A program made the translations under genes and the position numbers. DNA of 64,000 bases from Roridomyces roridus (taxonomy: Eukaryota > Basidiomycota > Agaricomycetes > Agaricales > Mycenaceae), in assembly GCA_029378245.1 (NCBI GenBank), contig JARKIF010000001.1:2728001-2792000 (forward strand). Direction: 5' to 3'. Positions within the stretch are counted from its first letter, which is position 1. The number at the start of each line of letters is the position of its first letter. Under the pieces are notes generated by a model that saw nothing but the letters and a program-made list of their open reading frames with translations, did not search any database and was not told where the DNA came from. Below are positions 11,304-23,257 of this stretch, one piece after another.

Positions 11304-12168
11304 TTATTGTCTTTGCTTCCCACCCCCGAATCTCTGTCGTGTCATGGCCCACCGCCGTTGGTTACGCATGGCCCGAGGATTGAGTTCGCCCTTTCGTACG
11401 CCCTTGGCCTGGCGGAGGTCGTAATAGAACGTGAGGAGGTAAAAGGTGAAGCCGAGGGAAATCGTCCACTCGAGGACGGCCCCTACATTGGGAGCAGTGA
11501 TGAGCGTGATGCCAAACGCAACGGCGAGGACGACGAGGATGCCTGCAATGAGGCCCTTGGAAATGTACGCCACGCGCAATTGGCGGAGGTAGTGAAAGTC
11601 CTTGCTGATCCAGCGGTACTCGATGCAGGTGAAGATGGCGGACAACGCGACGCCCACCATGAACATGAGCAGAAACACGCGGTGGAGATGGACGAAGCGT
11701 TTCGTGTCGAATATGGAGAGGAGGATGAGGCCACAGCCGCCGAGGGCGGAGCCCAGGACTGCGAGCACGCTAAAGACCTTTTCGCGCCGCCGCATCGTTG
11801 GGATTAATCGCCCCGAGTGGCGGAGGTATCGTTCGACGACGAGCGACATGAAGAAGCCTACTGCTGTGATGCAGCATCCCGTTACGAAGAGCGGCTTGAG
11901 GAAATCTGCCCCTACATCTGAGATGTAGGCGATTTTTTGGTTTGGGGACTCGGAAGAATATCTCGGTCTGCCAGTCCCTCCTTCCGCCAGCCATGTTATG
12001 AGCATGGAGAGAATGGTACCTTTCAGATAATCAGCCGTGGAAATAGACTGGAAAGTACTAGAACGTACCAAACCAAATGAAGGCGGTAAATGTGGGTATC
12101 CAGACATACCACCAATGTGAGCGAGAGTGAGAGCTAGTCTTCTCGTTTCCGAGCAAAGGACCGGACAT
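11304..12168 (-). CDS. FRAG1/DRAM/Sfk1 family membrane protein
   Basis: Multi-helix membrane protein. Exons 12069..12168 and 11304..12019; 271 aa. After the N-terminal MSGPLLGNEK comes SHWWYVWIPTFTAFIWFG, the first membrane segment. The family stretch AYISDVGADFLKPLFVTGC follows, then helices around residues 95-115, 130-150, 165-185 and 205-230. The intron (12020..12068) interrupts the Gly codon of IWFG. Family members include yeast Sfk1 and mammalian FRAG1/PGAP2 and DRAM, which act in phosphoinositide signalling, GPI lipid remodelling or autophagy; which role applies cannot be told here. It converges on the C2 gene, with the two stop codons 68 bp apart. The C terminus is basic and cytosolic-looking. 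Confidence 0.88.
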
Positions 12169-12791
12169 GGTGGTGAAAGAGTAAAAGTTCCTTGTTCCTG
12201 GAAGTTGGAGTTATTCTAGCTATGACGTAGAAATACATCATCGCAGCCTCGATATGGGAACTCGAATACCGAAAATGGAAACGACTCGGTTTGCGTCCCG
12301 ATTCATTTTATCCACCGGCTCAGTTGGGAAGAGCAAGATGAAGCATTATTTTGTCCGTTTTTGAGAGACCTATCGGCGGGACCCATGGACCGGGGTCGCA
12401 AGAGTCAACCGACTTTATTCCCCAGCACCCACTCCACCGCAGTGGCGTGAGTGCAGGAAAAGCCCGGTAAACGTGGCTATCGAGAGAACTCTTCACTCAT
12501 TGGATCTTTAATGCCTCACGGCTCCGCCTGGATTTCGGGCTTGTCCGCGCGAATGGTTGCCTAGACGTCTATCACAGAGTCTAGAGTCTATCAGCCAACC
12601 AGGTCTCGCATTCAAGAGTGGGGCGGACACTTGGCGAATCGCTAAGTAATGTCAATCTTGTATTATTGACACTGCGTACATTGGTGGATACAGTAAGGTA
12701 GGTAGGAAGGCACCGGAAGCACCTTCCCGCATGCATATAGAAAAGCAAAGAAGAGTAGAAACAATAAAAAATCCAGTCCATAGAGTGTGCA
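12169..12791. other. Intergenic region, nothing recognised
   Basis: 623 bp between the FRAG1-like start and the 3' end of the DsbA-like gene. Short open frames here have no family character. It should hold the FRAG1-like promoter and the DsbA-like 3' UTR. Confidence 0.5.
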
Positions 12792-13753
12792 TTAAACGGC
12801 GACAGCAGTCTGAGCGGAGAGCGTGGGTGTCATGAGCCGGGGGAAGGGAGGAGCCTCGTTGGCGCTGTGAACTGCGGCCAACTTGCTGAAGATCTGGGCA
12901 ATTCGTCAGCACAAGACGGGGGCAGTAATCGGAAATACGGCACCTGTACAAAGACATCTGACGATTGTCCCCCGGACAGCGCCCACTTGCCGTCGACGAC
13001 GGTGAGCGGGACGCCCGTGACTCCCTTGGTCCGTGCGTCATCACACATGGCATTCACCTCAGCCTCCAACTCGTCAGACTTGAGGAACGCAAGTGCCTGT
13101 GTGTTACATTTTCAATTCGCCGATCATGATACCGTTCCCGCTGAACGTACCTCGGCCTTGGTCATCATGCCCACCTCCGCAGCGACATCCGAGAGGACCT
13201 CGACGTCAGCGACGTCTTTGCCCTCCTGCAGATGGACCCGGTATATAGCATTCAGGTACGGCAGCTGCATCTCCGAGCCACCAATGGCAAACGCCTTGCG
13301 AGACAGCCGATGCGCCCTTGTAGACTGGCTGACGACACCGCGGAATGCACTGTCGGGGTTTAGCACACTGAAAAAGGAAAAACGGCGAATATCACTCACA
13401 GCGGGACACCCTTCTCCTCGCCCCACTTTTGTATACTCTGCTCCAGCTGCCTGAACCTCTCCTCCCCAAACTTGCTCACAAAGAAATCCGTCTTTTGCAC
13501 TTTGGGTTCATAGTCTTGTGGGACGACGGCGGTATTTATAAGGCGAAAGGGGAGGAACTCGATCTGGAAATCGAGGGGCAGCTTGAGGTCCTCTTTGCAG
13601 TGGGTTATGGCGGCGAGGAGTTCATGCTGGCCGATGGCGCAGTTGGGGCAGATCTGGTGGAGAGCAGACGTTTAGGGTTCGGTGACAGGCATAGAAGCCG
13701 CTGGTAAGCACCAAATCGTTTATGACGGCGAGCTTGACTATTCTGTTGGGCAT
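12792..13753 (-). CDS. DsbA-like thioredoxin-fold oxidoreductase (FrnE/2-HCCA isomerase type)
   Basis: Exons 13712..13753, 13400..13653, 13151..13349, 12944..13096 and 12792..12893; 249 aa, usual for the DSBA family. It begins MPNRIVKLAVINDL, then the active-site motif CPNC right after the first splice junction (ICPNCAIGQHELL). The helical insertion contains FRGVVSQSTRAHRL. The cis-proline loop TGVPLTVVDGKWALSG and the stretch GGQSSDVFVQIFSKL close the fold. With both cysteines present a disulfide oxidoreductase role fits better than the glutathione-transferase-like isomerase role. No signal peptide, so cytosolic. Intron 13350..13399 has an alternative upstream acceptor that would leave a 32-nt intron; I preferred the 50-nt form because it restores the family reading. 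Confidence 0.9.
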
Positions 13754-13946
13754 GGTTGGCACCAAATTCACAGGGAACGGTGGAGAGTGTCGAGAAGTGT
13801 AGAGCGAGAACAAGAGGCGGAGGAACGATCGAGGAGAGAGAGAGAGGTAAATATTAGACTCAATAAGATTCGGTCAGCACCGAGGCCATTATTACTAATT
13901 GACAGCCCATGACCGACATTGTCCGAAAAAGTCCGTTTGATCACAT

Positions 13947-15410
13947 CTAATCAAAGCAAAACCCGTCCTCATTGTCAGCATACCGGAGGTCACTCGGCCA
14001 TGCATACAACCCCTCATGCCGATCCACATCCACTGCCTTGGATAGAAAATCCAACCGATCCTTCTTCCTCAGCACCACCCGGCTCCGTCTATCCAAGAAA
14101 ACGCGTTCCAACGGCGCACCCAGCGTTTTGCGTCTTGATATCATTTCACACAACAGCTCCACGTCCGCCGATTCCATATCCGTGAGATGAAGCGTGCTAA
14201 GCTTCGGCCATGGGGGCTTCCCCGAGGCACCGTCGGGCATGCCGAGAAGATCGAGAATGTCCGGGAGTGATTCGTCCAGACGAAAGGTGGTGAGAGCAGG
14301 GAAGGCACGCAGCATGCGGAACATCTCCCCTGCGGACAAGGGACACGTGTGCAGCGCGAGCGTGTGGACGGTCGGGAACGTCTGTTCGTCGAACGCGTCG
14401 AGGTCTTTGAGGACAATGGATTCGAGAGCAGGCGCAGAGAAGGCGAGGAGAATCCGATGGGCTGGGACCGTGAAAACCTCCTCGTCGTCTGTGTTCCCAC
14501 AGACGCGAAGGGAACGCAGTCGCGGTAGAACAATGGGAGGGCAGTCCCGGTCCCCTGGACGGAAGGTAATGTGCATGCGATGCAGGGAGAGGTTGAGCAG
14601 GTTTGGGATCCCGTCGAGCATTGTGCGGAAGGAGGCATAGCTGAGGGGGTGGCCACTCAGATGTAGCGTCTCCACGAGCCCAAGAGGGGGTTGCAGGCAG
14701 CCGAGTGCCATGCCAGATACCCGTACAAACTTGAGCGAAGGCGCCCCGCCCCTGAATATGAGGGGCGTTCCTTCCATCTCGTTGAGGTGGTGGCCACCCA
14801 AGGAAAGTTTCGTGAGCCAGATGGACACGTGTTCAAGTACAGGCGCGTAGACAGAATGTAGAGACTGCCAGATTTGAAGCGTCGCTGCCGGCGGGTTCTT
14901 TACCGAGATGGAGAGGCGGAGCCAGCGGTCGGCATGCGCAGAAATGAGATCCAGAACCTGGTCGACCTGGAATGGCCCCACGATATCAAAGGAGGTGGTA
15001 AACGGACAGGTGGCCGAACGAGCAAGATAGGCGCTGACACGCGCGAGCTGCCACTCGAGCACTTTCTTGGCGATGTGGCGGGTTCTCACCTTGACCACGA
15101 TCGTGATCCAGAGGAGGGCCGTCCCGACAGCCACTTGTCGCCAAGCACTGCAGACATGCGAGGCAAGGACCTCAAATGGAAGCTGCATGGCTCTCGGTGC
15201 TGGAGTCTTCTGGCACATCATAAAGATATCCGACAGAATTTCCGTTGGTAGCTTGAATATCGGGGCTTGTTCGTTGAGCAGTTTGCCGTGCGCAGACTTT
15301 GCGTAACGAAGTTCTCTGTCAACCGCACTTGCCTCTCGAAGCAAGTGAGCCTTTTTCAGCTCGAGAGCCTCGATTGCTTTGGCGGTTCTGTCCAATTCCG
15401 AGTGGTCCAT
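13947..15410 (-). CDS. F-box protein with leucine-rich C-terminal region
   Basis: Single exon, 487 aa. The chain starts MDHSELDRTAKAIEALE with a short coiled coil (residues about 1-45). The F-box core FKLPTEILSDIFMMC lies near residue 52. The rest carries irregular leucine-rich repeats (VETLHLSGHPLS, NLLNLSLHRM, RLRSLRVCGN, TLHLTDMES). Such proteins usually recruit substrates to SCF ubiquitin ligases and form very large families in Agaricomycetes. Start: the first ATG at 15410; the longer frame to 15500 opens with a non-ATG codon. A second F-box gene of similar layout lies at 41526..42785. The substrate is unknown. Confidence 0.88.
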   Translation of the reverse strand: MDHSELDRTAKAIEALELKKAHLLREASAVDRELRYAKSAHGKLLNEQAPIFKLPTEILSDIFMMCQKTPAPRAMQLPFEVLASHVCSAWRQVAVGTALLWITIVVKVRTRHIAKKVLEWQLARVSAYLARSATCPFTTSFDIVGPFQVDQVLDLISAHADRWLRLSISVKNPPAATLQIWQSLHSVYAPVLEHVSIWLTKLSLGGHHLNEMEGTPLIFRGGAPSLKFVRVSGMALGCLQPPLGLVETLHLSGHPLSYASFRTMLDGIPNLLNLSLHRMHITFRPGDRDCPPIVLPRLRSLRVCGNTDDEEVFTVPAHRILLAFSAPALESIVLKDLDAFDEQTFPTVHTLALHTCPLSAGEMFRMLRAFPALTTFRLDESLPDILDLLGMPDGASGKPPWPKLSTLHLTDMESADVELLCEMISRRKTLGAPLERVFLDRRSRVVLRKKDRLDFLSKAVDVDRHEGLYAWPSDLRYADNEDGFCFD

Positions 15411-17243
15411 TGACTTGGAAGAGTAACGGGTCAGGAGGGCCGAGTGGGCTTGAATTAGGGACGCACCTAACAGCGGGCAGGTAGGTGTGAACCAAGGCAA
15501 GCCGAGCTTGCGAGGCGGCCTAGGCGGTAAGTAGGCAGGGTAGTCAGTGGCGATGTCCCGCCTGGGCGCGCGGATCGAATCAATTTTGAGTTTGCCTCCG
15601 CACCCTCATATCGTGGATTCGCTCGTAGTTCTCTCCACTCCCGCATGCTCAACTTCTTTCCCCCCGACCCTCCCGTCCCTGTTCTTTTCCTTTGAGTTCA
15701 GAATCAGTGAGCTTACGCTCAGGTTGCTCGGGGGTCACGCAGTGCGGAACGGCCAAACCCTATAAATCACACAAGACTTTCATCCTCCGCCCATTCTGTG
15801 ATATTCAGTCACCCGCGCGCAAGAAATTATCTGGATTACGACATCTCCTCATCCATCTACTTCATCTCTCCTCACACCTACTGCCTTGCCCTTGAGCCAT
15901 CATGCATCACTGATGGCGTCAACCTCTTCTCGCCCGCATCGTCCAAAAATCGTCCAGACGGCCCATCGCAAAACCGAGGTCTATTCGGGTGCCGGGACCC
16001 GATTTCCCATGGCATACCCGGGGCCGAGGCATTGGCTCCTCAGTCCTGTGAGCACGCAACGATTGGGCCACACGCTCCCAGTCTCATGACCGTCTAATAA
16101 GCCACAGAAACTCATTCGCTGCTCACTCTGCTCCTTGAACCTCACCCCATCTTCTCTAGTTCCGAATCCAAGGTGCTGGCTTTCTCAGATCACCGACCCC
16201 ATGTTCTCGTTTGGCCATACAGCCCACGAAACTCTAAGCTCTCTCTACCCTCTCGGCCCCGAACCTGTTTTTAGCTGTTGCAAAGTTAACCATCCCGACG
16301 CAAGGTCGGAGCGAATAGCATTGTCGCTTGCCCGTCGCCCGGCTTCACCCTGACAGAAATCCCCATTCATCCATTAAATCCCGCCGCAGATCTGTCATTT
16401 TCTGCTCCTCATTCGCTGCTCGCAATTTTTCTTATGACAGCGACAGCTCGCGCAAGGACCAATATACACTGTCTTCTTAACCTTACCTTCTTGTTGGTTG
16501 GTTTCACGCTGTCGAAATCCCAGTCTTTGGGGCCGCCCCAACCACAACATCGGGTTGTTCATTGCCACGGTTCTGGTTTCTTTCCACGCGCGCTTGGATT
16601 CATCTCAGCGGCGACTCGGCTCGATTCCTGGCTCGTCTGGAATTGAGCCTGTCCGCCTCTTCGTCATAACTGAGTTGTATTTTCCCGCAGATCTCTACGC
16701 GTGGAATTATACCAAGTGACGCGCAAATCGTGACGCCATGCCTTCGGATTTCCCCTTGATTCCCCGCCCAGTCTCTTTTTTGTATAAAAATACCTCCGCT
16801 CACGACTGACCCGGGCCGTACTCTCTTTTGTTTCCTGCAGTCATGAACTCATGATTGCGCAACTCTGTTCTAGATGGCGTTGAAATTTCCAGAATTATGA
16901 GGTGCCGCGCCCAGTGCGAGCTGGAATGCGTTGACACCTTCGGATGTTACGCATCTTGTCTGGACCGCGACTTGAAGGTACCCACCGACTGATCCCTACT
17001 CAACGCCGATCTTCCAGGAATATATTCTCCGGTCTCCAGGACTGTGCGTCCCCATCGTACGATTCTGCACGACACTCAATGCATCCAAAAGTTAAACACA
17101 ATAAATAATGCCGTTTATGTTGATACACCATTAATACACCGGAACCATGTCTATGAGTTTCTGCCCGCCCATCCCAAGAATATGTATCTGCGTCGAATCG
17201 AATGTTGTTGTTGTGGTGTGGATGTAGGCAGATGTTGTGCGCA
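15411..17243. other. Long intergenic region with at most one weak gene
   Basis: 1.8 kb without a recognised gene. A TATA-like CTATAAAT lies near 15771 and CT-rich stretches follow. One weak two-exon candidate is listed separately (15913..16353). The part from 16400 to 17243 shows nothing I can support. Confidence 0.5.
15913..16353 (+). CDS. Possible small hypothetical protein (weak)
   Basis: Candidate exons 15913..16047 and 16108..16353 around a possible 60-nt intron with GTGAGC donor and CACAG acceptor. They would give 126 aa starting MASTSSRPHRPKIVQTAHRK. A TATA-like element lies about 140 bp upstream. No domain, signal or membrane segment is evident and the codon choice is not clearly coding. 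It may equally be noncoding sequence or a 5' leader. Confidence 0.22.
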
Positions 17244-17537
17244 TTACTTGCGCGCATCCTGGGCGCTCATCTCCTGCCCGGACTTGTTGCTCTCTGCGGT
17301 GTAGTACGGCGTCGAAGTGGGGTAGGCCCCGAGGGGCACGCCGTTGAATTGGTCCGCTGCCCCGCCCGCGACGACGTGCACGCGGACATTGGGTTCAAGC
17401 GTGTAGGCGTGGCTGGTCTGCGTCGTGCTGTGGGGGGCTTTCGCCGGGAAGGGCGAGTGGATGGAGCGCGTGGTTTGTGCAAGTAGGGTGCGGCGGGCGG
17501 CACCCAGAGAGCGAATAGGCAGAACAAAAGAGGACAT
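17244..17537 (-). CDS. Small hypothetical protein, probably mitochondrial
   Basis: Single exon, 97 aa, start ATG 17537. The N terminus MSSFVLPIRSLGAARRTLLA is rich in Arg, Ser and Ala without acids and looks like a mitochondrial presequence. The body has VRVHVVAGGAADQFNGVPLG and a Tyr/Ser/Thr-rich stretch before a charged tail. A TATATA element lies about 65 bp upstream of the ATG. I do not recognise a named family; a role in the mitochondrion is only inferred from the presequence. Confidence 0.7.
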   Translation of the reverse strand: MSSFVLPIRSLGAARRTLLAQTTRSIHSPFPAKAPHSTTQTSHAYTLEPNVRVHVVAGGAADQFNGVPLGAYPTSTPYYTAESNKSGQEMSAQDARK

Positions 17538-17817
17538 TATAGTGTGTTGAATGAGGATAATTGGTGAAACTTTAACTCCGAGGTCGCCCTGCCCGTTGTT
17601 ATATACTGCTCTAAACCGCAACCCATCGCTTACTTATCTTTAACAAGTGGGGTAACAAAGAGTTTGGGGCACTCAGGATTTGATAACTCACGGAGGTGCG
17701 GCCGTAGGAGACTCGTACCACTTCAAAATAAGCCCATTTAGGGCGCAAATCGTCGCATATCCGTACATTTCCGCGTCTACAGTCTAAGCATAGTACATTC
17801 TCGATTCTAACCACATT

Positions 17818-20079
17818 CTAGGCAGCCTGATCTTCGGGGGCGAAATATTGTCTCGCGGAGGAAGCCTGCGCCACAGGCTGTGCCGCTCTCGGCTTTGCAC
17901 GATGCGTATCAACGGCCGTGATCGGCAGTGGGTACCTGAAAACAAATAAATCGGATTTTCAGAGATAACCAAATTCGCAACGCACCGCTCTTCCTCGCAG
18001 CCATACGCTCTTGGAGTGAGTTTGATAACAGTGTGTAGCGGTATCTTGATATACGGAAGGTCTTCCTGAGGAAGATAGTGGAAATACGCATATCTGAAGG
18101 AGGTATCAGATCTCGCCAAAGTCGCGGTCAAACAGTCACCCACAAACATCGAAGAATAGCCTAGTAATTCGATTAGGAAATTACTCAAGTTGTACGAGTG
18201 CTGACTGTACCTGATGGCCGATGATGAGGATGTTTTCCTGGCGTTCGAGCTCCATTATAACGGGTTCCAGGCGTAAAACGACGTCGCGGTAGGATTCGCC
18301 TCCGCGGTACCGATAGTTGAACTTGTCCTCGTCGCGGTTCGCAAAGTCATCGGGATACGCATGCTGCGAAAAGGTTATTCCCATAAAATCCAACCTGTTC
18401 AGAAAATCTACCTCGATTTCTTCGTATGTCATTCCATCGCACACCCCGGCATCCAATTCGTCCAACGATTTCCAAGTCAGCTTCGTGTACTGGAGATTTT
18501 CTCCGGTTTGAATGGTGCGACGCAAGGTCGATGTCCACACCTGAGTACTATTGTCATATTTCACATTGGCAAAAATATTGCTACGCACGGTCAAAGGTTG
18601 GTCTCCGATATTCTCCTTGATCAGAGCGGGCAACGCCTTGGAGTACTCCATACCGCGCGGCGAGAGAAGAGAGTCGCCGCCGAGCTTACCCTCGACATTG
18701 TATTGGCTCTCTCCGTGCTGCAAGCAAATTGATTAGCCACATTATTGGCAAAGTCGGTCGGCGATAGAAATCACCCTGGAGAAAAATATGCTGCGTGGCT
18801 TGAGGTGCAGGTTCATAAGATAAAAGGCGATTCGGCTGGATAGGTAGCCGTTGATTCTCGATACAGTGACTTCCCTTCCGACATTCGTAATGCGGAGGTA
18901 GGACAGGTGCGGTTCGGTTATTGTTTCATACACCTTTTCGTATTCTGCAATGCGGCGCAAGAAATCGGCCCTGGCCTTGTCGGGGCTGAAGTCCTTGTAG
19001 TCGGGATCTCCAGAGCTGACTTTGAGAGCTACGTTGGCAGCGATGACCGCGGGATCGTCGCAGACGGACTCTAGAAAAATCAGAGTCATGCCGGGCTCTT
19101 TGTTGACGCGAGCTTCTATTTTGGCTCTGCGTTCGCGACTGCTGTTGGTGGCGTCTGCGACCAGATTAGACTTGAATGAAAGGAAAAAGCGGCGGCACTT
19201 TACCATGAATGCCCACGTTTCCGCCGTCTTTCAACCATTTGATCAACATTTCGAGACTGTCCTCAGCGAGGCGTTCCCGGGAAAGTGTAGCCTCGGGGTT
19301 GTTGTGACTGAAGAAACTAGCACTGTGATCCTCCTTGATGCCGCTTCTACAACTTATGTTCAGACTTGATGCACGGGAATATCAGAAAGATGTTTATACT
19401 GTTGCGCCTTTTGCTTAGCCCTCGTCCGTCTCAGCTGTCCCACGTTGAAGACCTGTACGAGTTGAGCGGGATGACTAGTGGATGATCTATCGAGACGTAT
19501 ACACCTTTACGTCGTATTCGAGCCACTGCACACAGCCTCGGTCAGAGGGGTTAGGTGGAATAGAAGACTGCTTACTTTGAGGTAGATCATTAATTTGTTG
19601 CTCAGGTATGACTTTCCTCGAGCCGGTAGGCCGACCTATACAGCATTAGACAAGTCACGTACAGCTCGAACGCATACCATCGCAAGGACAATCTTGGACT
19701 CGGAGTAGTCCGGCTTGGCGACTGGAGCGGGCGAGTCATTGTGGGGCTCGGGAGCTCTAGACTCGACTAAGTTACCTTTCTTGCCGATACCTTTGACGGC
19801 CTGTGGCGGAGTGGGTGCCTGTGATCCTTTGCGACTGGTCACGGTGGATTGGTCAAACTGCTTGAGCCTTGTTCCGTCAATATTCGGCGGAGCGTGGTGG
19901 AAGAGCGCCACTAACATGGAACCCTGGTGTCCCTTTGCTCCGAAGACAGCCGGGGGAATGTTCGGGGAACCTGGCTTGGAGAGATTTCCTTGGACCTGCA
20001 TGTGGTGCAGCGCGTCCGCGGCTGCAGCGAGATCGTGACGGATGTCGGTCGATGGAACGGATAGGGAACTCGGCGCCAT
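17818..20079 (-). CDS. 6-phosphofructo-2-kinase / fructose-2,6-bisphosphatase
   Basis: Makes and breaks fructose-2,6-bisphosphate, the main activator of glycolysis. Twelve exons: 19678..20079, 19576..19635, 19505..19525, 19400..19452, 19204..19346, 18775..19154, 18589..18717, 18412..18540, 18211..18363, 18144..18160, 17986..18093, 17818..17935; 570 aa. Residues 1-130 are a Ser/Pro/Lys-rich extension. The kinase P-loop reads [52 protein letters not shown] and [17 protein letters not shown] follow. The phosphatase half begins SRHGESQYN, with [18 protein letters not shown] and ILIIGHQ. The catalytic His, Glu and second His are all present, so both activities look intact. Exons of 21 and 17 nt are needed for the conserved WLEYDVK and AILRCL stretches. 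Upstream sequence stays open in frame, so the N terminus could be longer. Confidence 0.93.
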
Positions 20080-21128
20080 GGTAGGATGAGGTCCAAGACG
20101 AGAATCAATTACCGATTTGGAATCAAGTGACTCCGACAGTGTCCGTGATCCGTTGTCCTTCTGGTTCTCCTCTGCCCTCCCTCTTCAAATTCTACCTCAA
20201 GGTATATGCGGGTGCAATACATCCTTTCTGCAGGGAACTCAGGTGGGCCAGGGTCACAGCACAAAAACAAGCCTTTTACACACAGTACTCGGGCTCCGAG
20301 GTCGAGAGAGAACATCTCGAAGCTCCCCGTACTGCCCATTCTTTTGATGCGTGAGATATCCGGGGTGGTCGCAGCAACAGCATCCGGACCAATTACGGCC
20401 ATTCTCTCCTCAAGATAAAACTCGAGGCTCGATATCAACTGAGTTTTGGCATCGGTAAGCCTGATTCTTCAACAAATGTCATAACAGCGGTCGCTTGAAT
20501 CGGTTCCACAGCCAATATCCATACGAAATGCAGTGATGTGGGACAATCAAGATGGCGAACGAGTTGCGGCCCGGCAGCATATTTTGATCTAGGTTATACT
20601 CCGCATGCATTCCGCGCACAACGCCTGAGCCATCATCTCACTTGGACAGGACTTCTATTCCGTTCGGACCTTTTGCTGTGCTCAAGGCTTTTTGTTGTGT
20701 CCACCCATGATTCTCATCCGCCACGACGCAGGGGAGGTAGGTAGAACACTTCCGCCGGCAGTGTCGGACGCCGAGTCAAGCTGAGGTCTCTGCATTTTCA
20801 TTCACGGGCCCGTCAGAGTCATCTGTCCTCGTTGCAGTATTGGTGTTCTTACGGCAGTGCTCCTGAACAAACATATAATCCGTAGGTATGAAAGCTGTAT
20901 ACGGAACCCACCACCGCGGGAGCTTCCGTTTTCTTCGCCTATAAAGGCCATCTCGAACTCCCGCTGCGCGTCCGCTAACGCCACTGGACCACACTGTTCC
21001 TCGCTAACGCACCTTGGAGCCGGCTCTAATCTGAACACTGGCAGCAGGCTGAAAGTTCGCTGTTCTTAAGCCCCTCTACTTGCCTACGGGACCGACGTTA
21101 AATACTCACATCCGACCAACGAACAACC
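20080..21128. other. Intergenic region between PFK-2 and P450 copy 1
   Basis: The PFK-2 frame stays open upstream of its ATG to about 20165. A coding-like minus-strand stretch at 20317..20438 could be an upstream exon. The rest, to 21128, holds no supported gene; a TATAAA at 20940..20945 lies 184 bp before the P450 start. Confidence 0.45.
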
Positions 21129-23257
21129 ATGACTCCTTCACCAACTCTTTTGACTGTGCTCGCGGCAGTCGTACGTGCCACCTGTTTTTCCTCATGTCCC
21201 CCCTCTGATTTAATCAAGATATCCCACTTGATTTTCAACAGGCTGGAACCACGAGGCGTCCCTTCGTTCGCCGCGCTCTTGGTCCTGCCTCCCTCGATAT
21301 TATCGATACTCGCTCCTCGTGATCGCAGTATCCTCATGATCTTCCTCATGTATTTCTCCGCCATTCTCGCCTCTGTGGTTCTCTACAGAATTTCCCCATT
21401 CCACCCGTTGGCATCCTATCCGGGCCCCGTCTTATGTAAAATATCGAAACTGTGGCTCGCCGGAATTTCCCTTGGAGGGAAGCAGCATGTCTATTATCGG
21501 GATTTGCATCGGCGGTACGGGGACGTGGTCAGAGTTGGTACGTATCGCACACAATCTAGGCGTGTCGCCTATTGAGTATCATAGGTCCAAACGAGCTGTC
21601 ATTTTGCGACAAGTCCGCAGTGGCGCCTATGCTTGGGACCAGGGGGATGCCCAAGGGACCTTGTACGCCCTTTTCTCCCTTTTGTTCCTGTATCAGTGCT
21701 CAAGATAGGCAGGGTGGGACGGACGGAACCCAGAAAACAAGAAAGTTCGATCTCTTCTAGGCCTGCGCGATCCAGAAGAACACCAACGCCGACGTCGTAT
21801 CTGGCATCGAGCTTTCAGTGCATCCGCACTCAAGGAATACGACCTTGTCGTCCGTAACAGGTTATCTCAGTTGGTGGAGATCCTTGTCGACAACAGTGGG
21901 AAGAGCATGGACCTCACCCAATGGATGGGCCACTTCATGTAGGTCGCTTGACGTTTCCTTCCCCTGTCGCTGACCTGACCTTGTTCAATATTAGGTATGA
22001 TGTGATGAATGACATTGTGTAAGTCTTGTACTTTGTTTCCAGTTTGTCGACTAGTCCTCACTGACCTTAGATTCGGCGGTGGTGTCGAGCTGATGCGGGA
22101 CGGTGATAAACATGGATTGTATGCGCTATTTGAGAATTTCCTGCCGTGAGTGCTCCCTGCGGTTCAACTTTTCAGCCTAATTGCTGCCACAGAATGGCAT
22201 TGTTAATGAGTCACGTCCCTTGGCTCGGGGAGCTCACATTATGGATCCCCGGCTTTGCCAAGGACGTCAAGAAATTCCGGGCGCATGCTATCAACTGTGC
22301 CATCGAACGCAAATTGCATGGATCGCCTCGCAAAGATTTATTCTATCATCTGGTCCGTTCAAACTTCTACTCGTAAACTTCCTATTGATGAAAAATAGAT
22401 TGACGAAGCAGGGATCGAGGCAGAGCCCCCCAGCCTACCGCAAGTCGTGTGCGACGCCGCTCCTGCCATCACTGCAGGCGCAGAGACCACATCTACAGCC
22501 CTCTGCAATCTTATATGGCTCTTGCTCAGCAATCCCATCACATACTCCCGTCTACAGGTCGAGATAGATTCCCTTGGACCAGCTGTGTTGAACTCTGAGG
22601 CGCAGAAACGCTCCGTTTATTTGAACGCATGCATGTGCGTATTCACAACCATCATTTCCCTTGTTCTAACTCGAGGTATCAGTGATGAAACGCTTCGCTT
22701 GTTCCCAGCAGTGCTGAGTGGTAGCCAACGCGCCCCTCTGATAGGCAGCGGCGGACACAGAATCGGTACCAAGTGAGTCACACGTCTCGTGTATGCCAGT
22801 TGTCTGACAAGTGGTCTGTAGTTTCATTCCAGAAGGAACGAGTGCGGTCGTCCACTCGTACACCCTCCAACGCGATCCGCGATACTTTTCATCTCCAGAC
22901 TCTTTTATACCCGAACGGTGGCTTTCCATCGACGAACAACGGACCTTGAAACCTGCCATGTTCAAGGGCGACGACCAAATTATGATTCATGACACTGCTG
23001 CATTTATTCCGTTTTCTTTTGGACCTGCGAATTGCATCGGTAAGGCTTTAGCGTACCAGGTTCGTTTACCTTGTTGCTTTTTGTGCAACCTCCTCACTTT
23101 TGAATAGGAAATGCGTCTGGTTATTTGCACGCTCATGACAAAGTTCAACCTTGCATTCGAGGTTGGATTCGACGCACGCACATGGGAAGTTAATCTGCGG
23201 GACTATTATATATTGAGCAAAGGGAAGCTACCGGTTGTGTTTTCGCCACGAGCTTGA
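21129..23257 (+). CDS. Cytochrome P450 monooxygenase, copy 1
   Basis: Membrane-anchored heme monooxygenase of unknown substrate. Exons 21129..21170, 21219..21537, 21585..21662, 21713..21938, 21995..22018, 22071..22145, 22193..22352, 22399..22634, 22683..22772, 22822..23059 and 23108..23257; 545 aa. Hydrophobic helices lie in the first 75 residues, then the hinge FHPLASYPGP. The I-helix oxygen motif is AGAETTS, ExxR is ETLRLFP, and the heme loop is PFSFGPANCIGKALA with the Cys ligand. The first intron (48 nt) could also be read through in frame; I splice it because copy 2 at 39145 has an intron at the same place. All introns here have GT donors. Eight of eleven exons match copy 2 in exact length, so the two arose by gene duplication. 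Confidence 0.92.

Noticed and set aside
11130..11807. Plus-strand frame of 225 codons across the C2 3' end and the FRAG1-like gene
   Set aside because: It is the complement of a well-supported membrane protein with family motifs.
21171..21218. Reading through the first P450 intron as coding sequence
   Set aside because: It stays in frame, but copy 2 has an intron at the same codon and the flanking residues align only when this segment is removed.
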